A stretch of DNA of 64,000 nucleotides from Hormiphora californensis (taxonomy: Eukaryota; Ctenophora; Tentaculata; Cydippida; Pleurobrachiidae): assembly GCA_020137815.1 (NCBI GenBank), contig CM035360.1, forward strand, positions 4,017,558-4,081,557, in the 5' to 3' direction. Each line of letters starts with the position of its first letter. The first letter of the stretch is position 1. A program made the translations under genes and the position numbers. Below the pieces are notes generated by a model. That model saw only the letters and a program-made list of their open reading frames with translations. It was not told the DNA's origin and did no database searches. This document shows positions 38,101-47,400 of this stretch, in pieces.

Positions 38101-41100
38101 AGCTCAACAACATTGTGTCAAAATTTCAGAACCATTGGAATTAAGGTGCCGGAGAAATCGAAGATTTAAGACCCTCCCTTTTTATTGGCCCACGCGGTAT
38201 AAATCAACGACGAGAAAAGCATAGCAGAAGAGCTCAGATCCACTATCTAGGTTTGCCTAGCTCAACCCCTTTTCGCGAGCTCCGCGAAATGTAAAGGGAG
38301 GGTTGGAAGCATAACAAATCCAAGTGTGCTGCCTACCTGGATCTGCTATGATCTCTTCTACAGGCGGTGGAGGGTAAGTTAGGTAATCCACCAACAGATG
38401 GGACAGGCCTTTGAGGGGCTGGGGGTCCTCCGTCACCAGGCATATCTGAAAGGATAATTACTAATTAGGACCGGGTAATTAGTGTGTAATTAGAGGGTGA
38501 TTAGCGGGTAACTATAGTGGTTTAGATTATCACATGTAAATATATAGAAGCTGCTGTGGATGCAATTCTGGACATGAATTAGCGGACTAAATAATAGCTG
38601 TTACAATTCTTCAGCAGATCGTGTAGGCTGCAGTAGACCATGTGTATAGTAATACTAACTTCAACAAATATACACATGTAACACAGATTACACATGTAGC
38701 ACAGATTACACATGTAGCACAGATTACACGGGACATATAACAAGTACTTAGTTGCAGTGGGTCAGGTACAGCAGGGCGGTTAACGTAATGGTTAATTGGA
38801 GTAGATTGGTTTGGAGTAGATTGGTTTGGAGTAGATTGGTTTGGAGTAGAAGAATGGTTAGATATTATGAGGCGGGTAGCCGCTCTCCACCGGTCTGCAC
38901 CCGACTCAACTGAAACACACGTGTACAGGATGGATTGCAGATGCAATGAGTGATATCATGTCAATATCACACATAGAATCTTGAAGCAGTATCACGTGCC
39001 GCATGGTGATATTGCAAAAAGGTGAATCACTCAGCTTGATATAATGTACTAGAGAAACAAAATCAGATCACATATATATGTGTGGCATCAGCTGAACTGT
39101 CAGCTGATCCACTATGCATGTTTGTTGGTAGTCATGTGTGTTTGTCATCTGGATGTGAGTTTGTTATTTGATTTCGGCTTGTTTGTCTGTTGTGTTAATA
39201 AACCTGAGTTTATTCATTGTTTAACCGCTACAGTATTGTTAGACGCTGCAGTCTGAGTTATTTTGCATTGATCGGATTAGAATGCATAATTGTTCCCGGA
39301 GGAGAAGAAAGGATGATTATTCTGAAAGAGAAACTTCACACGGGTGTGGTTTGATCTGGTATGCCGCTTGTACCAAGTTAGACAATAGCTGCTTTTGTCT
39401 GACAATCGTCGTAGTCCGCAGCTAGCCAATCAGATGCTCCAGAAGATCTACCGATAATTGGAGACAATGGGGAACTACCTACGCTCTGGATTGGAGATGG
39501 AGAACGTGTGGAGGAGAAGACGGGTGTGGTCAGCTGGTACAAGAGGAGAGGACACTTGTCAGTTCCCGGCAGTTCCTGAGAGGCAGTTCTGCTGAGGCAG
39601 TTCCTGAGTTCTGCGTTGAGAGACACTGAGAGAGTTCCTGAGAGAGACCGAGAGTTTGGAGTTGAGTAGAGACACTAGAGTGAGTTCTGTACGGAGACAG
39701 TTCTGCCGAGAGAGTTGAGTTCTATTGAGTCAGTTCCTGTGATCTGAAGCATAGCCTGAGCTTTAGTCTGAGATCCAGCCTTAGTCTAGCAATGTGGCTT
39801 ACTAAGACGCTGGCGACTAAATGAGTCCCGAGACTCTGCATAGAGAGCCCCGCATCTGAGAGATGAGTTCTGTACGAGATTGGGTAGAGTAGAGAGAGAG
39901 AGAGAGAGTGAGAAATAGTATGGCTGCATTTATTAGTATATTTTATTGTTTCGGTTTAGTTTTAGTTTTGGCTCGGAATCGGTTGTATTATTTTGTCTGT
40001 GTCAGAAACAGCAATCCACCGTTCTTGTGCGGTTGTTGATAGTCAGTCAGTACAGAAAGGACTACTGCAACACGCACATATGTACAAGTCAGGTGCTTCT
40101 GTCGATACTATAATAGGTATACATGGATCAAATCAATTTTATGCAGTTTAGTGATATGTCTATTACTATAACTTTCTAGTCTGCTAGCTGTAGTATCGAA
40201 GTCTACTATAAATGTCAGCAATATTCACATCCAGAGTCCATACTCCATGGTGCTACAATCAGCTTGCTACAGATAACAATTCAGCTTGATATGTATAACC
40301 GGGGGCTGTTCAGCAAATATAGTAGTAGAGCACATTGCGATTTGTCGTGCGACGTGTAGCTGGTATTAATTGCATCAGCTTCATATTTTGTGGAGTAATG
40401 TTTTGTAAGTGCCCCCAACTTGAGAGAGAATTCATGCAGTTCCATCAACTACAAGCTGCTTCAGCATATCACACATGCTATCAGGAACCGACCGACACAA
40501 GTAAACAACCAATCAGAACTCGTTATTTAGGTCACGTGACTTGTTATCCGCCAATCAGGGACCAGTATTTCCTGATTCGGTCGGTTCCAACATGCTATAT
40601 TATAGCTCCACCTGTTTCTCCAAAGGTTTCATAGCACACATCATCATCATCCCCCTCCTCTAGGCACTGATCCTGGCCGGGGACTTGGAAGGTCTGCACA
40701 CTGCCCATATCAAGATATGCGCTGGGTAATCTCGGCCGGACCATATCCAGATAGTCATCTTCAAATTCCCCTCCTCCTCCTGCAGTGTGATCTTGATCCC
40801 TTTCCTTTACTTCCCGGGAAGAGAGCGAGAGAGCGGAGGATCGGTGTCGAAATGTGTCAGGCATTGTCATTTCCATCACATCTGGATGGTGTAATTGCGT
40901 TGTAATTAGTTGTCATTAATTAATTAATTAGTTGTCATTATGTAAACTATATTGTCAATTAGCTGTCGGTTAGTTTTGTAAACCAATAAAATGCAAATAC
41001 ATGTTATGATTGTTTGTCATGGTACTGTTAGTTATGGTTGTTAAGGGAAGTGTGAGTACTAATAATTGAATCTGATTAGGAAGACAACATAGAATGATTT

Positions 41101-42703
41101 AGAGAATTACATGGCGTAACCAACTAAACAAACTTGGGTATGGAATAATTAACATAAACTAATTAACAAACACATGAACTAATTAACAAACACAAGAACT
41201 AATAAACAACATGAACTAATCAACTCATGCACTGGATATACCTGTAGGAACACAGACGGGTGACAATGGAAAACATTCTGAAATTATACTGATCATGAAA
41301 CCAGTTTGATAATAATGAATAATGAACCCCTATAATGTTTTAGTTGTATGAAGGCAAATTAGAGCGGTGCACGTTTCAGTATAATAATTCACTCCGTGAA
41401 CTAAACAAAAACATGTGTCATCTACAGCTACTGCACACGTACCTTCAGGTGCCATGTACTCTGCTTCAAGTACCCCGCCATCCACTAGCTCACCTACATC
41501 ATAATCCTGTATAGGGAGAATGCAGTTAGTTAAACTGCACAGTGAAGTGAGCAACTCGGTTACATAATATAGAATTTAGACCGCCTGGCGATGTAACCGG
41601 TTGCATGTAACCGAGTTGATGGCGCAATTCAAACCCCGTTTTGATTCTCAGTCAACGGCCAACAGTGTGCTGTCACTACTCAGGTCGGCGGATCGGTGCT
41701 GCCGAACAGATCATTTAGAAGACTTACAGCTATATTATTATTTACTTTGTTGGCCCCAAAAGTACTACCCCCTGAGTTAGCTTGACCAAATGATGCGGAA
41801 CCAGATGTGTTTGGAGAATCAGAGTCAAATTCTATCCTTCTAAAACCTGGGGGAATAAAATATAGCTGTCAACTTATTAATTCATAATTACTATTGCACT
41901 GTATGATTTGTTCAAGTTTTAACTAAAAATTTAATGAGAGCAGGATATAGATATCGACAAACCATCAATGTTGGAATCTTGATTCTTCGAATTCCTATTC
42001 CTCCTTTTTTCTTCTTTTTCAGCTTTCTTTCTCCTCTTATCTTCCTCATCATTTAGCTTCTTAACTATCTTACTGCAACAGAGGATGTGACGAAGGGTAA
42101 TGAAAACCAGTCGGTCCATTTTGGTTGTGCCTTGGCTGCTTTCCAGCGCGAATCCCCAGTGCAGTGCAGTACTCTGTGCAAAGCGCGCGCTATGTTGCGT
42201 CTACAGTTGTGTACTTTTAGTGCGCGCCACAGGTTAGGCGATTGCCGCAGCTCGCATCATTTGACTTCCTTCACTGCAGTATAGCTGTAACAAGGCGTGT
42301 AACAACCCTGCTACGATGATTAGCATTTTACTTACTCATATTCCTTCTTAGCGATCAGTGGAAACTTGTTAACATCATAATACGATACCTGGGGATAAAT
42401 AGAAATCAAAATGTGACCCCCTCTCAGACCTAGATCTAGAAGTAGAAATAATGAACATTTTCGACTTTTGGAAACGATTTAGGTATGCCTGGCGCCTTGT
42501 ATAAACAATCAGTAAATAATGGAAAGGTGCCTCTTAAGTGGTATTTTAGCTGGCCAAAAGACTAAAAAGAAGAGGTGGGGTAGGTCGGCAAGAGATCAGT
42601 ATTGCTGGATGTGATATTAAACATATTAATTACTCACAATGAATTCACGGCCCGTCATTCCTTGATTATGAATATAGATCCTTAGTGATTCTGAACTTTT
42701 CAT
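32143..42703 (-). CDS. SLP-76/BLNK-type adaptor (SAM, pTyr motifs, SH2), partial
   Basis: Cytosolic phosphotyrosine scaffold, by analogy with SLP-76/BLNK. Minus-strand exons, all in phase: 42638-42703, 42336-42388, 41963-42072, 41728-41846, 41443-41506, 40612-40881, 38785-38909 (least sure), 38337-38445, 36693-36824, 36498-36578, 35089-35175, 34706-34846, 33051-33278, 32647-32858, 32452-32523 and 32143-32240; about 655 residues. The first two exons look like the C half of a SAM domain (YYDVNKFPLIAKKEYDKIVK; SLP-76 has a similar DIQKFP), then a Lys/Glu helix. Tyrosine motifs: EYMAPE, DYLDMV and AYLDMG (YxxM, PI3K type), MYMNQE, EYQNFV, FYMNNE and QYENSR (YxN, Grb2 type), EYEDIV, MYMDQE and MYMDGE. 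Two long proline-rich exons follow. The SH2 domain starts MDREQAHELLNKD and has YLIRNS, with the pTyr-binding Arg. The SAM start and SH2 end are not located. Confidence 0.75.
32992..33041. mobile_element. Pogo/Tigger-like MITE fragment
   Basis: Only the right end of the 9280-type element is recognisable (CCGTTAAATCGGGGTCCGAC, TG at 33041). It lies 10 bases from the splice donor of the exon 33051-33278 of the adaptor gene. Confidence 0.75.
33610..33830. repeat. Two short tandem repeats (12-bp and 10-bp units)
   Basis: GGGTGCTAAAGG-type units repeat four times at about 33619-33657. ACCACAATGT-type units repeat four times at about 33788-33825. Both are in an intron of the adaptor gene. Confidence 0.85.
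33993..34322. repeat. GGCGCC-palindrome short repeats, copies 4 and 5
   Basis: A shortened copy spans 33993-34034 (only the two ends with a small core) and a full inverted copy spans 34250-34322. They are about 215 bp apart in the same intron. Confidence 0.75.
34844..34946. repeat. 27-bp direct repeat duplicating a splice acceptor
   Basis: The phrase GATCTGTGGAAACATACCGG with the next 7 bases occurs at 34844 and 34919. Read on the minus strand it contains the acceptor TTTCCACAG|ATC of the exon 34706-34846, so a second identical acceptor lies 75 bases upstream. Using it would insert intron sequence into the mRNA. Confidence 0.8.
35312..36321. mobile_element. Foldback element, about 1.0 kb, 470-bp arms
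   Basis: The arms are nearly identical over about 470 bp; for example TGACTGGGAAAAAATTTGTG at 35345 is inverted at the right, ending 36294. The centre is near 35830 with almost no loop. The outer 30 bp (GTAGTTAGGGG) are more diverged. It sits in the intron between adaptor exons 36498-36578 and 35089-35175. No protein is encoded. Confidence 0.85.
36911..38197. mobile_element. Non-autonomous TIR element, 1.29 kb, TA target site
   Basis: The termini CCGCGTGG..GGGCCAATAAAAAGG and the inverted right end extend over about 165 bp. TA flanks both ends. The left subterminal unit is duplicated in tandem with a period of 300 bp (36917 and 37217). The interior is AT-rich (37600-38030) with no transposase. 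It lies between adaptor exons 38337-38445 and 36693-36824. Confidence 0.8.
38660..38860. repeat. Short tandem repeats, partly coding
   Basis: An 18-bp unit (ACACATGTAGCACAGATT) repeats about three times near 38676-38728. A 15-bp unit (TAGATTGGTTTGGAG) repeats four times near 38804-38850; in the proposed exon 38785-38909 it encodes a TPNQS peptide repeat on the minus strand. Confidence 0.75.
40482..40590. mobile_element. hAT-type MITE, copy 1, with 8-bp TSD
   Basis: 109-bp element from CAGGAACCGACCGA to TCGGTCGGTTCCAA. The 8 bases CATGCTAT stand on both sides (40474-40481 and 40591-40598), an exact target-site duplication of hAT length. The interior has two CCAATCAG boxes and the palindrome GTCACGTGAC. 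It ends 22 bases from the adaptor exon 40612-40881. Confidence 0.9.
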
Positions 42704-42705
42704 CT

Positions 42706-42728
42706 GGGGGGGGGGGGGGGGGGGGGGG
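42706..42728. repeat. Run of 23 G (C23 on the minus strand)
   Basis: A pure mononucleotide run. On the minus strand it is C23 followed by AG, and so is the whole pyrimidine tract of the acceptor for the exon 42638-42703 of the adaptor gene. Confidence 0.95.
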
Positions 42729-43336
42729 TCACGAGTGTGAGAGAGATAAGCCAAATCCAAAAGTGCCCAAAAATGAAGTAGATAAAAAAGAATATTCTTT
42801 GGCCTGAAACATAATACATTTTTTACAGCAGTTTTAGATTACATGAGGGGAACTCATTCCTTCTCTTGGGTGGACCGACATTGACATACAAGCAAAAACA
42901 ATGTGGTAACATATCACACTGTAATACAGTGTGACTGTATAGAGACCATTGTGTGGTTACCACTAACCACACTATATGGTAACCACACTGTTTTTGTTCC
43001 ACATTCAAATTTGCAGGAAGTATCTACCACTAAATTCCATCCCAAGCGACAGTAGTACAAGATATGATCTGATCACACTATCTGGTCACACTGTCCCTAA
43101 ATGCAGGCGAGCATGTCAATACTTGGCGCCGCATGTTAGTTTGAGTCGCCTGACACTGTGACCGTGCTCCGGAACAATTCAAATTTTAGTTAGTAAAACT
43201 TGAACTGTTCCGGAGCGTGGACACAGTGTTCGTTAGTTACCTTGCATTCAGAGAGCCATGCCACAAGATCCGTACAGGTCCACTCACTAACGGGTCTAGT
43301 TATCATGATGGCTATACAGATAGTGTATGTGTTAGA

Positions 43337-43445
43337 CAGGAACCGACCGAAACAAGTAAACAACCAATCAGAACTCGTTATTTAGGTCACGTGACTGGTT
43401 ATCAGCCAATCAGGGACCAGTATTTCCTGATTCGGTCGGTTCCTG
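43337..43445. mobile_element. hAT-type MITE, copy 2, with 8-bp TSD
   Basis: 109 bp, ends CAGGAACCGACCGA and TCGGTCGGTTCCTG, flanked by GTGTTAGA on both sides (43329-43336 and 43446-43453). The same orientation and internal CCAAT and CACGTG motifs as copy 1. Confidence 0.92.
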
Positions 43446-43452
43446 GTGTTAG

Positions 43453-44317
43453 AACAACATTGGAAAGCACCGTTATCATGGTGAAGCATCAGGAATAGTT
43501 TCAAACTGTTGTGTTGAGTTTCAAACTTTTCAACACTACTTTAAACAAATTAATTTGAGCCTGATGAAGAGGTAGATCCTCGAAACTTGTTCCGATAATA
43601 AATCCCCGTCTGGTTCATTTGTACAGTCCAGAGAGAATATTAATAATAAAAACTCTGACAATCAAGAAAAGGTAGCTGTGAAAAGAAGCAATTTTACACT
43701 AAAACACAGGGGGCATAGCACGATACCGTGAAGGAAGGGGAATGCACTGCCCTGAATATCGACACGTCACAGCAGGCCCTGTATGTGACGTGTGTTCACA
43801 TGTGAAACTCGAGGGGCTCTAGAGGCATCTATAATATGCATAGAGGCATAATATGCATAATATGCATAGACGCTTTGCCTTAGCTGTACGAAGTACAATT
43901 GGATGGATTATGATAGTAAAAACTTTCATGTCAGACACAGTTGCTAAACCAATTAATAATTGTGGTTCTTCATAAAAGAATTCATTTGTAAAATTAAGAA
44001 ATTAACAGAATTAGAGGACATGCAACAGCACAGTTCTGACTTCTGAAACCACTAAAACAAACATTGACTTTGCAGACACTTTCGAAGATTTGGTAGTTGA
44101 GATCCTGTAAAGACATTGCAGACACAACATCCCCACAACATACAACTCTCTAGTATTGTCAAGGAAACTACTCATAGTACAATATTATCTACACCTGTTT
44201 ACTGTCTGTCGCTGTATCTGTACTGAGTAGTGAGTATCATATCTGCCTACTACTCAGGTGTGGAAATTGATATCTTGATACTGAACCAGCCGATATTACT
44301 TAGGATGCCGAACTTGC
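43453..44317. other. Intergenic stretch, no gene seen
   Basis: AT-rich sequence between the adaptor gene and the mucin-like gene. A short tandem of ATAATATGCATA-like units lies at about 43828-43870. The missing 5' exon(s) of the adaptor gene could lie here, but none is recognisable. Confidence 0.4.
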
Positions 44318-44426
44318 CAGGAACCGACCGAATCAGGAAATACTGGTCCATGATTGGCTAATAACCAGTCACGTGACCTAAATAACGAGTTCTGATTGGT
44401 TGTTTACTTTTGTCGGTTGGTTCCTC
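44318..44426. mobile_element. hAT-type MITE, copy 3, supplies a stop codon
   Basis: 109 bp, the same family in opposite orientation, flanked by GAACTTGC (44310-44317) and GAACTTGT (44427-44434), a 7/8 target duplication. The minus-strand mucin-like reading frame runs into it and ends at its TAA (44404-44406), so the last residues (GTNRQK) come from the element. Confidence 0.9.
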
Positions 44427-47400
44427 GAACTTGTTGACTCCTTGGAATTTTATTCCGGTGATGTTCTGGAATCTTATTCTCATTATTTTCTGGAATCTTA
44501 TTCCGGTGACGCCGCTTGGGAGAAGATAACCTTGCCTTGTGTCGCCTGTTATATGATCTGTAATGTGACCCGTATTTGATCCCGTGAACCAATGGAACTG
44601 GTGGTACTAGGTTCTCCATGGTGGTGGAGAGTCCTTGTCCTCGAGTGAATGGATGCCAAGTAACCAATTGTTCGTCTGTTTGTGGTTTAGTATTTAGAGG
44701 TTGAGTAACCAACTGTTCGTCTGTTTGTGGTTCTGTTTTTGGTTGCTGTGTAACCAACTGTTCGTCTGTTTGTGGGACAGTATTTACAGGTTGAGTAATC
44801 AACAGAACAGGTTTAGTGGGGATATTTCGCTCCGGGGTAAAGGTTGGATTTTCGCTGTCATCTGGACCAGTTGTTGCTTGTTTGTTGATCTGCGGTTCGT
44901 TAGGTCTGGTAGTTTGTTGTCTGTGGGTTGTTCTGTCCGGAGTAAAGGTTGGCGGGTTGGTCTGAGGCGGATTTGTTGCTGGTTTGGTGGTCTGAGGCGG
45001 AGTTGTTGCTTGTTTGATGGTCTGAGGCGGAGTTGTTGCTTCTTTGGTGGTCTGAGGCGGAGTTGTTGCTGGTTTGGTGGTCTGAGGTGGAGTTGTTGTT
45101 TCTTTGGTGGTCTGAGGCGGAGTTGTTGCCTCTTTGGTGGTCTGAGGCGGCGTTGTTGCTTGTTTGGTGGTCTGAGGCGGAGTTGTTGCTTGTTTGGTGG
45201 TCTGAGGCGGAGTTGTTGCTGGTCTGGTGGTCTGAGGCGGAGTTGTTGCTTGTTTGGTGGTCTGAGGCGGAGTTGTTGCCTCTTTGGTGGTCTGAGGCGG
45301 AGTTGTTGCTTCTTTGGTGGTCTGAGGCGGAGTTGTAGCTTGTTTGGTGGTCTGAGGCGGAGTTGTTGCTGGTTTAGTGGTCTGAGGCGGAGTTGTTGCC
45401 TCTTTGGTGGTCTGAGGCGGAGTTGTTGCCTCTTTGGTGGTCTGAGGCGGAGTTGTTGCCTCTAATTTGGTGGTCTGAGGTGCAGTTGTTGCTGGTCTGG
45501 TGGTCTGAGGCGGAGTTGTTGCTGGTCTGGTGGTCTGAGGTGCAGTTATTGTTGGTTTGGTGGTGTGAGGTGGAGTTGTTGTTTCTTTGGTGGTCTGAGG
45601 CGGAGTTGTTGCTTCTTTGGTGGTGTGAGGTGGAGTTGTTGCTGGTCTGGTGGTCTGAGGCGGAGTTGTTGTTGGTTTGGTGGTCTGAGGCGGAGTTGTT
45701 GCTTGTTTGTTGGTCTGAGGTGCAGTTGTTGCTTGTTTGATGGTCTGAGGCGGAGTTGTTGCTGGTTTGGTGGTCTGGGGTGGAGTTGTTGCTTCTTTGG
45801 AGGTCTGAGGCGGAGCTGTTGCTGGTTCTTTGGTGGTCTGAGGTTCGTTAGGTCTGGTGGTTTGTTGTATGTGGGTTGTTCTGTCCGGAGTACAGGTTGG
45901 TGGGTTAGTCAGAGGCGGAGTTGTTGCTGGTTTGCTGGTCTGAGGCGGAGTTGTTGCTGGTTTGCTGGTCTGAGGCGGAGTTGTTGCTTGTTTGGTGGTC
46001 TGAGGCGGAGTTGTTGCTGGTTTGCTGGTATGAGGCGGAGTTGTTGCTGGTTTAGGGGTCTGAGGCGGAGCTGTTGCTTGTTTGGTGGTCTGAGGCGGAG
46101 TTGTTGCTTCTTTGGTGGTCTGAAGCGGAGTTGTTGCTGGTTCTTTGGTGGTCTGAGGTTTGTTAGGTCTTGTGGTTTGTTGTATGTGGGTTGTTCTGTC
46201 CGGAGTACAGGTTGGTGGGTTAGTCAGAGGCGGAGTTGTTGCTGGTTTGCTGGTCTGAGGCGGAGTTGTTGCTGGTTTGCTGGTCTGAGGCGGAGTTGTT
46301 GCTTGTTTGGTGGTCTGAGGCGGAGTTGTTGCTGGTTTGGTGGTCTGAGGCGGAGTTGTTGCTGGTTTGCTGGTATGAGGCGGAGTTGTTGCTGGTTTAG
46401 GGGTCTGAGGCGGAGCTGTTGCTTGTTTGGTGGTCTGAGGCGGAGTTGTTGCTTCTTTGGTGGTGTGAGGTGGAGTTGTTGCTGGTCTGGTGGTCTGAGG
46501 CGGAGTTGTTGTTGGTTTGGTGGTCTGAGGCGGAGTTGTTGCTTGTTTGTTGGTCTGAGGTGCAGTTGTTGTTTCTTTGGTGGTCTGAGGCGGAGTTGTT
46601 GCTGGTTTGCTGGTCTGAGGCGGAGTTGTTGCTTGTTTAGTGGTCTGAGGCGGAGTTGTTGCTTCTTTGGTGGTCTGAGGTTCGTTAGATTTGGTAGTTT
46701 GTTGTCTGTGGGTTGTTCTGTCCGGAGTACATGTTGGTGGGTTAGTCTGAAGCGGAGTTGTTGCTGGTTTGCTGGTCTGAGGCGGAGTTGTTGCTTGTTT
46801 AGTGGTCTGAGGCGGAGTTGTTGCTTCTTTGGTGGTCTGAGGCGGAGTTGTTGCTGGTTCTTTGGTGGTCTGAGGTTCGTTAGGTTTGGTGGTTTGTTGT
46901 ATGTGGGTTGTTCTGTCCGGAGTACAAGTTGGCAGGTTAGTCTGAGGCGGAGTTGTTGCTGGTTTGGTGGTCTGGGGCGGAGTTGTTGCTTCTTTGGTAG
47001 TCTGAGGCGGAGTTGTTGCTAGTCTGGTGGTATGAGGTGCAGTTGTTGCTGGTTTGATGGTCTGAGGCGGAGTTGTTGCTGGTCTGGTGGTCTGAGGCGG
47101 AGTTGTTGCTTCTTTGGTGGTCTGAGGCGGAGTTGTTGCTTGTTTGGTGGTCTGAGGCGGAGTTGTTGCTTCTTTGGTGGTCTGAGGTTCGTTAGATTTG
47201 GTAGTTTGTTGTCTGTGGGTTGTTCTGTCCGGAGTACATGTTGGTGGGTTAGTCTGAAGCGGAGTTGTTGCTGGTTTGCTGGTCTGAGGCGGAGTTGTTG
47301 CTTGTTTAGTGGTCTGAGGCGGAGTTGTTGCTTCTTTGGTGGTCTGAGGCGGAGTTGTTGCTGGTTCTTTGGTGGTCTGAGGTTCGTTAGGTTTGGTGGT

